33,058 nt of DNA from Deltaproteobacteria bacterium (GTDB lineage: Bacteria; Desulfobacterota; WTBG01; CAIYCZ01; CAIRTM01): contig VGSH01000023.1 of NCBI GenBank assembly GCA_016875025.1, positions 1 through 33,058 of the forward strand, written 5' to 3'. This document shows positions 14,892-22,789 of this stretch, piece by piece (within the stretch, counting starts at the first letter, position 1; every line of letters starts with the position of its first letter). The notes beneath the pieces are model-generated. The model saw only the letters and a list, made by a program, of their open reading frames with translations, did no database searches and was not told where the DNA came from. Position numbers and translations under genes: made by a program.

Positions 14892-15134
14892 TCAGGCCTT
14901 GTTGCTCATCAGGGGCTCGATATGCTTGAGAGCCATGCCGACGAAGGGCTTGGGCGTAACTTCCTTGGTGCACGCAACGACGACATCCTCGGTTACCATA
15001 CCGCCGTCGCCGACCTTGGCTACGATGGCCTCAGTCAGTTTTTTCTGTGTCATGGCGCGAAACGGCTTCGGTGAAGATTCAATCAGTTTATCATACATCT
15101 GCTTGCTGTTGGCTTCCCACTGTAATTCTGCCAT
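14892..15134 (-). CDS. PCP_red-like small protein
   Basis: An 80-aa soluble protein. The pattern LQWEANSKQMYDKL, then SPKPFRAMTQKKLTEAIVAK, then TEDVVVACTKE resembles the PCP_red domain found at the end of light-independent protochlorophyllide reductase subunits and as small proteins or extra domains in anaerobes, where it accompanies Fe-S redox enzymes. It is probably a structural or cluster-shielding module rather than an enzyme. I chose the ATG at 15134 because GGAG precedes it; the longer form from 15167 has no such site. It follows the CCG-domain gene by 69 bases and is the last gene before the operon terminator. The family call is moderate. Confidence 0.6.
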   Translation of the reverse strand: MAELQWEANSKQMYDKLIESSPKPFRAMTQKKLTEAIVAKVGDGGMVTEDVVVACTKEVTPKPFVGMALKHIEPLMSNKA

Positions 15135-15203
15135 GGTGCTCTCCTCTCTCAAAGGTTTACGCTGCAATTGTTCTCACTGACAAAGTAACGCACGTGCTTG
15201 CTG

Positions 15204-16442
15204 CTATCCGTCCATCGCCATGAGCATCAGGTCGGTCAGATCATAGAGCTTCATTTTTTCCTGATTGCGCTGCAGGGGATCGTTAAGGTTCTGCTCACAG
15301 TACGGACAGCAGGTCGCGATCGCGTCGGCCCCGGTCGCCTTGGCCTCTTCGATACGCTCCTCAGCGATCCTGAAGGCATGCTCGGGATAGGCGATGCGCA
15401 CCCCGGCGCCGGCGCCGCAGCACCAGCCCTGGTCCTTGATGCGCTCCATCTCCACCAGGCGCAGGCCCGGAATGGCTTTCAGGATATCGCGCGGCTCTTC
15501 GTAGATGCCGCAGTGACGTCCGATGTGGCAGGGATCATGCCAGGTAACGGTCATAGGTACTTCGCGGGTGAATTTGATGGTTCCGTCGGCAACGAGCTTT
15601 GCCAGCACCTGCGAAACATGCACGATTTCGATCCCGTCGGTTTCAATGCCGGGGACCTGCGGGAAATCGTATTTGAGCACATGGTGGCAGCCGGCGCAGT
15701 GCGTGATGATCTTCTTCACGCCGGCCTTCTTGAACATGTCCATGTTGCGCTTGACCAGGTCGAAAAACGCCGCGCGGTCGCCGATGCGGATTGCCGGGCT
15801 GCCGCAGCAGATTTCCTTTTCGCCGAAAATGCCTACGCTGATGCCGGCCTTGTCAAGCACCTTAACGACATTGATGATTTCATGCTGCAGCAGCGGGTCA
15901 AAGGCCGGTGTGCAGCCGACGAAAAACAGATAATCGCACTTTTCTTTAGAGGCATCCTTAACGGGAAGACCCTTGGCCCAGTCAGCGCGTTTGGTGCGCG
16001 GCTGCAGCCAGGGGTTGTCATAGTTCTTAATACTCTTGAGCAGCTCCTGGTGCTGGGGCAGCGGCCCGATCCCCATCTCGATCAGCCGGGTCTTCAGGGC
16101 CTCGGCCGCCTTGAGCGGCTCTTTTTCATTGAGGCGCAGACAGTTCATCTCACAGGCGCCGCACGAGGTGCAGGTATAGCAGATTTCGAGCATTTTCTCG
16201 GAATCCTCAACCTCGAAATCGCCCTCGAGCAGGGCGCGGATGATATGAAATTTTCCCATCGCGCTGTGGGAGAAAAAACGGTTGTGCCGGAATTCTGGGC
16301 AGATCTCGTTATACTTCGAGCTTTTAACATTCCAGCCCCACTGGTTCATGCACCAGTTGCAGCGCGCATCTCCCCAGGCCATCTCGCGATAGTCCTCAAG
16401 GGTGCGCTCATAGACCTTCTTGTCGATTTTTGGATATGTCAT
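15204..16442 (-). CDS. CCG-domain Fe-S protein (HdrD/GlcF-like), second paralogue in the operon
   Basis: A 412-aa soluble Fe-S protein. The N-terminal ferredoxin-like part has CNWC...ICPEF, in which the third cysteine of the usual CxxCxxC is Gln, and a complete CYTCTSCGACEMNC cluster motif. Two CCG domains follow: GCT...CCGSP...HCAGC, and HDPCH...WCCGAGAG...CCPYC, both with full ligand sets for non-cubane Fe-S clusters as in HdrB. Such proteins relay two-electron chemistry between a flavoprotein and thiol, quinone or other acceptors. It is paralogous to 19766-21055. It follows the AOR-like gene by 86 bases. Confidence 0.88.
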   Translation of the reverse strand: MTYPKIDKKVYERTLEDYREMAWGDARCNWCMNQWGWNVKSSKYNEICPEFRHNRFFSHSAMGKFHIIRALLEGDFEVEDSEKMLEICYTCTSCGACEMNCLRLNEKEPLKAAEALKTRLIEMGIGPLPQHQELLKSIKNYDNPWLQPRTKRADWAKGLPVKDASKEKCDYLFFVGCTPAFDPLLQHEIINVVKVLDKAGISVGIFGEKEICCGSPAIRIGDRAAFFDLVKRNMDMFKKAGVKKIITHCAGCHHVLKYDFPQVPGIETDGIEIVHVSQVLAKLVADGTIKFTREVPMTVTWHDPCHIGRHCGIYEEPRDILKAIPGLRLVEMERIKDQGWCCGAGAGVRIAYPEHAFRIAEERIEEAKATGADAIATCCPYCEQNLNDPLQRNQEKMKLYDLTDLMLMAMDG

Positions 16443-16528
16443 TTCCTCTCCTGACCCGCCGTGCAGACGTCAGTGCGCACGCAGGTGAAAATCATATTTC
16501 AAAAAACTAACAGTTATAGGGCCTTTAT

Positions 16529-17788
16529 TCAAGCACTTTTTGCGATCACAGCGGATGCGATCCGGTCAAGCTCTTCAGCGCTGAAATCATCCCACTCGGC
16601 CGACATCTGCACAAGCTCAACAATCTTTGCCTCTGTAATCTCAGGCGCCATCACCATCAGCATGGGATCGATTCCCAGAACAGCCGCGAGCGCCTGGCGT
16701 TTCTGCCATCCGGCATCGCCCTGGCCGCTGCCGAAGATCGAAACCGGCACAGCGGTTGAAAACGCGCCGGCCTTTCCAGCGTCAGCGCTCACGCCGTCTG
16801 TCTTTCCAGCCTTTGCAGCGGCCTCAGGCTCAATGCCCTGACGGAAGCACTGCTCCATGGCCTGACCTGCGTCAAGCCCGGCACCGTGCAGCGCGGCAAA
16901 GCCCTGAATGTCGGTGATCAGGCAGCCGGGGGCCGGATGGCCCTTCATATCCACAGCGGTCGGTGCCTCGTTATATTTCACGAACGCGGCGGCTGCGTAG
17001 GGACAGTTGTAAGCGGCATTGTTGCGATGCGTCATGCTCGCCAGCTTTTCAATCGCGCCGGCATCGATGCCGATGTCCTTCGCGATGTCCTTCAGTCCGT
17101 ACTTTCCGGAAATGGCCCCGGCGCAGATAGCGTTTTTCAAATCGACGCATGCGCCGAAAAAGCCTTCGGCAACATCGAGCGAATCAAGCCCGCGCAGAGC
17201 GATCGCTTTCAGCTTCTTGGCGCCAAACACCGCACCGAGAGCTGACTTGTCAAAGCTGCCCCAGTAGTTGACCGAGAACTGGCTGGCCTTTGACTGTGCT
17301 TCAGCGGCCGGACCGATCACGAGCAGCTGGATCATCTCATCGCCGTAGGCCTCGCGGATCTTATCGACCGAATCCCAGACGTCCTTGCCCCAGATATCAG
17401 CGGCATCGTCAAGGTCTGAGAGACCGTCGTGCAGCCACAGCCTCACCGGGCTGTCGGATGAGCCCAGCACCACCACGAAATCAAAGCCGGTCAGCTTCAG
17501 CTCCACGGCCGCATAGCCTCCGAACGGCACATGGCACAGCTTGCCGGTCACGGGGCTTTTGGCGCTCACCACGCCGGCGCAGCCGCCGGGCATGAACGTG
17601 CCGGTGAAAAACCCGGTGCCGATAATGAGCGGGTCGCGGTCCTTGTACTGCTCATACAGGGCCGTGGTGATGCCGGCGCCGCCCAGACCAGCGGCCACCA
17701 TATCTTCGCTCAGCGATTCGGTATCGCACTGTTTTGCATCAAGGTCAACAATCAGGATCGTCTCTTTGTAATTGTTCATCAGTTCCAT
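16529..17788 (-). CDS. Degenerate aldehyde:ferredoxin oxidoreductase (AOR)-family protein
   Basis: A 419-aa protein clearly related to the tungsten AOR family but far shorter than the usual 600-650 residues. The N-terminal domain is recognisable: GTGFFTGTFMPGGCAGVVSA (57-76), SPVTGKLCHVPFGGYAAVEL, and FDFVVVLGSSDSPVRLWLHD. The second domain keeps IGPAAEAQ and ALGAVFGAKKLKAIALRG. Where AORs carry the CxxCxxxC ligands of their 4Fe-4S cluster, this protein has AYNCPYAAAAF, leaving one cysteine (Cys262). Most of the third domain, which completes the pterin pocket, is missing; only a family-like C-terminal tail remains. The start is fixed by GGAGG 9 bases upstream. It is 4 bases from the preceding ferredoxin gene. 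A structural or scaffold role is possible. Confidence 0.8.
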   Translation of the reverse strand: MELMNNYKETILIVDLDAKQCDTESLSEDMVAAGLGGAGITTALYEQYKDRDPLIIGTGFFTGTFMPGGCAGVVSAKSPVTGKLCHVPFGGYAAVELKLTGFDFVVVLGSSDSPVRLWLHDGLSDLDDAADIWGKDVWDSVDKIREAYGDEMIQLLVIGPAAEAQSKASQFSVNYWGSFDKSALGAVFGAKKLKAIALRGLDSLDVAEGFFGACVDLKNAICAGAISGKYGLKDIAKDIGIDAGAIEKLASMTHRNNAAYNCPYAAAAFVKYNEAPTAVDMKGHPAPGCLITDIQGFAALHGAGLDAGQAMEQCFRQGIEPEAAAKAGKTDGVSADAGKAGAFSTAVPVSIFGSGQGDAGWQKRQALAAVLGIDPMLMVMAPEITEAKIVELVQMSAEWDDFSAEELDRIASAVIAKSA

Positions 17789-17792
17789 AGCA

Positions 17793-18137
17793 TTAACCCT
17801 CCAGGCTCAAAACACCATACGGACAGGCCCGCACACACAACGGCCCGTCATCCTCGTCTGCGCAGCAGTCACAGGCGACCCGCAGAAGGATCGGCTTGGC
17901 GCTTGCGCCCGCGCCTTCGATCTGCTCGCCCGGCTTCAGGAGCTGCTCGCCCTCGGGGCGTCCCAGGTACAGTGTTTTGGCGCGCTTGACCATCATGCCG
18001 TAATAGTTCTTTTTTTCTTCAAAATAAAACATCAGGCTCGATCCGATCGATGAGATCGTCTCATCCTGATGATAGTTGCAGGCAAACTCGCAGATGCGGC
18101 AGCCGGTGCATTTCAGTGAATCAACCTTCAAATCCAT
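17793..18137 (-). CDS. Two-cluster 4Fe-4S ferredoxin-like protein, AOR partner type
   Basis: A 114-aa protein with cysteines at both ends: CTGCRICEFAC near residue 10, and CDCCADEDDGPLCVRACPYGVL at the C-terminus, enough for two 4Fe-4S clusters. The spacing and the insert between them (KNYYGMMVKRAKTLYLGRPEG) are like the electron-transfer subunits that accompany AOR-family enzymes, including the BamC-type subunit of class II benzoyl-CoA reductase. The ATG at 18137 is preferred over 18143 because AAGGAG then has proper spacing. It sits 4 bases before the AOR-like gene, so the two are tightly coupled and probably form a subcomplex. Confidence 0.85.
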   Translation of the reverse strand: MDLKVDSLKCTGCRICEFACNYHQDETISSIGSSLMFYFEEKKNYYGMMVKRAKTLYLGRPEGEQLLKPGEQIEGAGASAKPILLRVACDCCADEDDGPLCVRACPYGVLSLEG

Positions 18138-18183
18138 AATCATGTCTCCTTGTAAAGGTAAAGGTATCCTTCATGCCGCCCGG

Positions 18184-19752
18184 CTAATTTTCGATCGGGA
18201 AATTATGCGGCGGGTTGGAAACCACGTTCGGGTCGATCGCTTTCTTGATGCCTTTGAGCAGGCGGTCATAGCCGAATACCGGGCCGGCCATCGCATGGTA
18301 AACGCCGCCAAGGAACGGGCCGATGCCGTTTTCAAGGCCGTTCTGCACGTCCTGCTTGGTCATTTCCAACAGCTTGCCCATGAGATCGCCGATGGCCTCA
18401 GGCGTCTTCTCGACCGGAAAATCGGTCTCGCCGAAGCCGAAATGACCGAAGTCATAGCCGCCGATCCAGTCCGGGCCGTCGCTGTCGAGAATGGGGGGCG
18501 AGAACTTGTCCACCCACTCGTAGCCCTGACGCACATGGTCGATCGCGTACTTCAGGGTGTCGGTCTGCAGGCGCAGTGCCAGGAACGTGCCCGAGGCGCG
18601 CATCATGCGCGAGCCATGCGTGTCGCGGATCCAGTTGTTTGCCTGGCGCGGCACCCACATGTCCTGCACTTCCTGCTTCACGGGCTTGCCGCCTGTTTCC
18701 TTGATGATGTCTTCAAGCACGCGCTTTTCATACTCAAGCTGCTTGCCCGATGAGAAACCCCAGAGGCACACGCCCACGGCGTTTTTCACGTTGTCCTGGA
18801 ATGTGCGCTTCTGCCACTCGGTCCAGTACTGCTCGCAGGAATTGGACCACCACATGATATAATACACGGTGGGCCATTTCTGGATAACGCCGGCGATCTC
18901 GGCCCGGCCCACTTCATACATGAAATTGACGGCATCCTCCAGCGACTCGTACTTCACCATGTACCACTTGAAACGATCTTCGGGCAGCACCGAGGTCTGG
19001 TTGGGGATCATGCCTTCCACGGGCCATACCTTCGGGCCCGGATAGGGGTGCAGCTTGACGGCCATCTTCGTTACCATGCCGACGCCGCCCATGGCGCCGG
19101 CATATCCGCGCAGCATGCCGCGCAGGTCCGGGCCTGGACCCTCACCCCAGAAACCATTGTCCGCGTCCTGTGAAAACGACCCGGTGCGCAGGATTTCGCC
19201 GTTCGGGAGCACCCATTCAACGCCCAGGATGTTCCGGTAGGCAACGCCCAGGCGGTAACCCACGCCCCACATGCCCTGGAATACATGGCCGCCGATACAG
19301 CTTGCCGTGGCGCTCGCCTCAGGTGAGCCGATGTAGAGACCGCGCTTGTAGGCCTCGGCCTGCATCTGCGCCAGCGTGCACAGGGGCTCGACCACGGCGT
19401 ACATGTTCTTCTCATCGATCTCGTGGATTTTACCCATGCGCTTGCAGTCGATGATCACGGTATGGGGCCGGTTGGGAGAACCGGTCAGCGACCACTGGTT
19501 CGATCCCACGGGGATAAAGGGGATTTTATAGCGGTTGCAGATTTTAATAATTGCCTGAACTTCCATGGTGCCGTTGGGCAGCACCACGAATTCAGGCGGC
19601 ATGGACATGCCCAGGATCTTCGGGGGCAGAAAGTCGCCGAAATAGGCATTGACCGTTGCGGGATTATCTCTCACATTGTCTGCGCCGATAGCAGACTGAA
19701 ACGCATTCAGAATCTGCTGGTGGCGGTCGTCGTTTTTAGCTTTAGCTGTCAT
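18184..19752 (-). CDS. FAD-linked oxidase (GlcD/vanillyl-alcohol-oxidase-like), second flavoprotein in the operon
   Basis: A 522-aa flavoprotein of the FAD-binding PCMH superfamily. The N-terminal FAD domain shows PPEFVVLPNGTMEVQAIIKICNR-type spacing with IPFIPVGSNQWSLTG, the flavin-adjacent ATASCIGGHVFQGMWGVGYR loop, and GAMGGVGMVTKMAVKLHPYP. The C-terminal substrate domain ends in KKAIDPNVVSNPPHNFP, the usual family ending. Family members oxidise 2-hydroxy acids, phenols or alcohols and hand electrons to a CCG-domain protein, quinone or Etf. The substrate is unknown. A strong ribosome binding site (GAGGAGG) precedes the ATG, 13 bases after the upstream CCG gene. It is only distantly similar to the first flavoprotein, so the two likely act on different partners. 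Confidence 0.88.
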   Translation of the reverse strand: MTAKAKNDDRHQQILNAFQSAIGADNVRDNPATVNAYFGDFLPPKILGMSMPPEFVVLPNGTMEVQAIIKICNRYKIPFIPVGSNQWSLTGSPNRPHTVIIDCKRMGKIHEIDEKNMYAVVEPLCTLAQMQAEAYKRGLYIGSPEASATASCIGGHVFQGMWGVGYRLGVAYRNILGVEWVLPNGEILRTGSFSQDADNGFWGEGPGPDLRGMLRGYAGAMGGVGMVTKMAVKLHPYPGPKVWPVEGMIPNQTSVLPEDRFKWYMVKYESLEDAVNFMYEVGRAEIAGVIQKWPTVYYIMWWSNSCEQYWTEWQKRTFQDNVKNAVGVCLWGFSSGKQLEYEKRVLEDIIKETGGKPVKQEVQDMWVPRQANNWIRDTHGSRMMRASGTFLALRLQTDTLKYAIDHVRQGYEWVDKFSPPILDSDGPDWIGGYDFGHFGFGETDFPVEKTPEAIGDLMGKLLEMTKQDVQNGLENGIGPFLGGVYHAMAGPVFGYDRLLKGIKKAIDPNVVSNPPHNFPIEN

Positions 19753-19765
19753 AGCTGGCCTCCTC

Positions 19766-21055
19766 TCACAGTGCTTGCATCATAAGATCGAACAGATCGA
19801 CGATCTCCATCTTTTCTTCCATGCCTATGCCGCCCGCCCGCAGGTTGGTTTCACACCAGGGGCAGCTGGTGACGATCATGGAAGCGCCGGTGTCCTTGGC
19901 CTCTTCGATGCGCTCGCGAGCGGTCCACTGCGCAAAATCCTTGAAACCGGAAAACGCGCCGCCGCCGCCGCCGCAGCACCAGGCGTATTCCCTGATGCGC
20001 TCCATCTCCACGAGCTCAACGCCGGGGATGGATTTGAGGATATTGCGCGGCTCTTCATACACGCCCAGCAGGTCCTTGCCCGGCACATAGGGACGGCCCA
20101 TACGGCCCATGTGGCAGGGGTCATGCCAGGTCACGGTAACGGGAACCTCTTTTTTAAATTTTATCTTTTTGTCATTGGTAAGCCGTTCGAGATACTCCGT
20201 CACATGCAGCACTTCAAAGTTCATCTTTTCGGGCAGCTCTTCGTAGGCAACGCGCATGGTGCCGTAGCAGCCTGCGCAGGGGGTGAGCACAATCTTCACT
20301 CCCATTTCATTGAATTTCTTTATATTGGCCGTGCCAAGCCGTTCGTATTCGGCCAGGTTGCCCGTCTTTTCGGCGGGGCTGCCGCAGCACAGTTCCTTGT
20401 CGCCGAGAGTGCCGAAGTCAACGCCGACTTTTTTGAGAATTTTGGCGATATTGACGACCGTGCCCTTCAGCTCTTCGGAAAGTCCGTACGTGCACCCGGC
20501 AAACAGCAGCACCTCGGCCTTCTCCTTGTTCAGGTCCTTGATGCCCAGATCCTTCAGTTCCTTGGTCCAGCTGTTGCGCTTCATGCGCGGCTGCAGCCAG
20601 ACATTGTCGTACTGCTTCAGGCTGTCAAGCATGGGCTTGTGCTCGGGCAGGGGCCCCATCTCCTTGATGTATTCGGCGCGCATCCAGCGATACATCTTCA
20701 CAAGCTCGGCGTCGCGGATATTTTTATCCATGGCGTCGCAGCCGCCGCACATGGTGCACTGGAACAAAATGTCCTTGATCTCGGGATCATCGCCCCATTT
20801 CATTTTGCCGTCGATAATGGCAAGGGCCAGATCGCACTTACCCTGGCCGGAGTGGGAGTCATAGAGATACTTCGTGTGCTGGGGGCAGATGCGGGCGTAC
20901 TTGGCGCTTTTTACCTGCCAGGAATTCACCCATTTGCAGACTGAGCAGCGCGAGCAGTTGAAAGCGATCCAGCGCGCCTTCTCCTGATCGAAGGGCGCCT
21001 CAAGGGGGTATTTTAAATAGCGCGGATCTTTGGGAAGCAGCATTTCCTTAGCCAT
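19766..21055 (-). CDS. CCG-domain Fe-S protein (HdrD/GlcF-like), first paralogue in the operon
   Basis: A 429-aa soluble Fe-S protein, similar throughout to 15204-16442. The N-terminal first cluster motif is complete (CSRCSVCK...ICPQH), but the second reads CTMCGGCDAMD, with Asp in place of the fourth cysteine. Two CCG domains follow: GCTYG...CCGSPAEK...PCAGCYG and HDPCHMGR...WCCGGGGG...CPWCE, with intact ligands. Two CCG domains plus ferredoxin-like clusters is the architecture of GlcF/HdrD proteins that accept electrons from a flavoprotein. I chose ATG 21055 because GGAGGATTTC precedes it. It lies between two flavoprotein genes with gaps of 28 and 13 bases. Confidence 0.88.
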   Translation of the reverse strand: MAKEMLLPKDPRYLKYPLEAPFDQEKARWIAFNCSRCSVCKWVNSWQVKSAKYARICPQHTKYLYDSHSGQGKCDLALAIIDGKMKWGDDPEIKDILFQCTMCGGCDAMDKNIRDAELVKMYRWMRAEYIKEMGPLPEHKPMLDSLKQYDNVWLQPRMKRNSWTKELKDLGIKDLNKEKAEVLLFAGCTYGLSEELKGTVVNIAKILKKVGVDFGTLGDKELCCGSPAEKTGNLAEYERLGTANIKKFNEMGVKIVLTPCAGCYGTMRVAYEELPEKMNFEVLHVTEYLERLTNDKKIKFKKEVPVTVTWHDPCHMGRMGRPYVPGKDLLGVYEEPRNILKSIPGVELVEMERIREYAWCCGGGGGAFSGFKDFAQWTARERIEEAKDTGASMIVTSCPWCETNLRAGGIGMEEKMEIVDLFDLMMQAL

Positions 21056-21083
21056 GAAATCCTCCATCTATCTGAAAATTAAA

Positions 21084-22493
21084 TTAAAAGCAAAGTTTAC
21101 CCGGGTTCATGATGCCGTTGGGATCATAAACCTTTTTAAGCTCCTTCAGCATCGCCGTATACGAGGCCGAGCGGCGATAGACCATGTCCGCCCAGGTTCC
21201 GTAGGGCCGGGTAAAAAAGGCGCCTTCATCAATGAGCTGTTTGGCCAGATCGGTCGTCAGGGAGCCGATGGCTTCTTTTTCAGCCTCATCCGCCGGATCG
21301 CAGGGAAAGCTGAACTGCAGATGGCAGGCACGGCCGCGCTCAAGGGGCTGCATGTAAACACCCACTTCGTTCAGGCTCAGTCCGTAGGTTGCGGCATAGC
21401 CCATGGCAATATCTTCATAGCCGGCGGCCCGGTCCATGGTGGTGATAAAGAACACGTCCTGTGACGGGGTCTTCCAGTAGTCGCCCGCGGGCAGGTTGCG
21501 CAGCTTGTCGATCATCATGTTTTCAAGGCCGGCAACGCCGCCTACGGTCCTGCCGGGCTGGAGCTGGAAGTCGGCCGCGATCTCCATGAGCGCATCTTCC
21601 TCATAGGCGATGCGCTCAAGCGGCCGGCGCGGCGCGCCCGCGATGACCTGAACGAGAATATAGCTGGGCAGGTCGGCCATCAGCTTGCAGAATTCCCTGG
21701 AATCGGCCGCGATGATCTGCGCCAGCAGGAACTTGCTCAGCACAAAACACTCATTGCCCACATGGCGGCGCTGCAGCTTGTAGATGGGGTCGGCTGCATC
21801 ACCGAGGTCGTCAAAACCGACGAAGAAACATTTCTGGTGTTTGGGCCGGTATTCGGTCTTTACGTTCAGCCAGCAGGCAATGCCCATGGTGCCCTGCGCG
21901 CCGAGGAAGGTGCGCCAGAAGTCGATGCCCGGGCCTTCCGGGTAGGCGCCCTGGCAGTGATCATCCGATGCCGAGCCCGTCCGGAACATGTCGCCCGTGG
22001 GCAGCACGACTTCCATGGTGAGCGCGGGCTCGCCGTATTCGTATTTGGGGATGAGCATGGGCTCGCGCTCGATCGAGCTTGTCAGGGCCGATGCTTTCGG
22101 ATGCGGGAACAGGGGATTCAAGGCCATCTGGTCATGCTCTTTGAGGGCGTCGTTCAACTGCTGCCAGGTAACGCCGGGCTCGATCTTGGCCTTGCGGTTC
22201 TGTGGGTCGATCTCAAGGATCTTGTTCATCCCGGAGAGATCCACGATCACGCCGCCTTGCTCCGGCAGCGTGGCCCCGTAAAAATGAATGCCCGAGCTTG
22301 ACGGCACCAGCGGGGTAAGCGTTTTATTGGCGAATTTCACCAGCTCCTGCACCTGCGCCGTGCTTTTCGGCTTTGCCACGGCAATCGGCTTCTTTGGAGA
22401 AGCAAGGCTGCGGTCAACGGAATAGAGCTCCAGGGTATCCTGATCATCAAGGACATTTTTAGAGCCGACAATATCCTTTAGCTCCTTAATCAT
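21084..22493 (-). CDS. FAD-linked oxidase (GlcD-like), first gene of the redox operon
   Basis: A 469-aa FAD-binding oxidase of the GlcD/D-lactate-dehydrogenase superfamily. The PCMH-type FAD domain includes PIAVAKPKSTAQVQELVKFA, the TPLVPSSSGIHFYGA flavin loop, GGVIVDLSGMNKILEID and GAQGTMGIACWLNVKTEY. The C-terminus ends with LKKVYDPNGIMNPGKLCF, a typical family ending. The substrate is unknown. ATG 22493 is preferred to 22517 because GAGGAGG lies at ideal spacing. It opens a minus-strand operon reaching at least 14892. The next gene, a CCG-domain protein, is its likely electron acceptor, as in GlcD-GlcF pairs. Confidence 0.88.
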   Translation of the reverse strand: MIKELKDIVGSKNVLDDQDTLELYSVDRSLASPKKPIAVAKPKSTAQVQELVKFANKTLTPLVPSSSGIHFYGATLPEQGGVIVDLSGMNKILEIDPQNRKAKIEPGVTWQQLNDALKEHDQMALNPLFPHPKASALTSSIEREPMLIPKYEYGEPALTMEVVLPTGDMFRTGSASDDHCQGAYPEGPGIDFWRTFLGAQGTMGIACWLNVKTEYRPKHQKCFFVGFDDLGDAADPIYKLQRRHVGNECFVLSKFLLAQIIAADSREFCKLMADLPSYILVQVIAGAPRRPLERIAYEEDALMEIAADFQLQPGRTVGGVAGLENMMIDKLRNLPAGDYWKTPSQDVFFITTMDRAAGYEDIAMGYAATYGLSLNEVGVYMQPLERGRACHLQFSFPCDPADEAEKEAIGSLTTDLAKQLIDEGAFFTRPYGTWADMVYRRSASYTAMLKELKKVYDPNGIMNPGKLCF

Positions 22494-22520
22494 AGCTACC
22501 TCCTCGGATGGGTTCAAAAG

Positions 22521-22549
22521 ATCATACGACAGACTGCATTGATTGCCAG
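22521..22549 (-). promoter_or_regulatory. Possible sigma-70 promoter for the redox operon
   Basis: On the minus strand CTGGCA and TATGAT are separated by 17 bases; the start codon at 22493 would be about 20 bases from the transcription start. The -35 match is partial (4 of 6). Confidence 0.35.
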
Positions 22550-22624
22550 TTTGTAAAAAGCGGGCGAGGGCTGCGGGGAACAGCGCGCCTTGTACCGCCT
22601 TTAAAAGTAAGATAGACTTATACC

Positions 22625-22653
22625 AAAAACCATGAGATAAAACAATGGTTTTT
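22625..22653. promoter_or_regulatory. AT-rich dyad between the divergent operons
   Basis: AAAAACCAT (22625-22633) pairs perfectly with ATGGTTTTT (22645-22653) around an 11-base loop. It could be an operator for the redox operon or a weak terminator; no regulator gene is adjacent. Confidence 0.35.
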
Positions 22654-22719
22654 TGCCTTGCTGTTTAGTTCGCTTTTTAGCAGCTTTTTTAAGATTCCGG
22701 CATTAATTGCAGTGTTTAA

Positions 22720-22735
22720 TATACTAATAAGTATA
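22720..22735 (+). promoter_or_regulatory. Dyad TATACT-AATA-AGTATA upstream of the permease
   Basis: A perfect 6-bp dyad overlapping -10-like hexamers (TATACT at 22720 and again at 22732), 55 bases before the permease start codon. The placement suggests a repressor site over the permease promoter. Confidence 0.4.
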
Positions 22736-22789
22736 CTATTCGAACTGCCCGAAACGTAGTTCCAGGGCGAGGATACGCTGGAAACCACC

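Noticed and set aside
15198-16454. A 418-codon open frame on the plus strand
   Set aside because: It is antisense to the CCG-domain gene, whose cysteine motifs, ribosome binding site and operon position are convincing; long antisense frames are expected in GC-rich genes.
19775-20944. A 389-codon open frame on the plus strand
   Set aside because: It is antisense to the other CCG-domain gene and has no recognisable domain; it is a codon-bias shadow.
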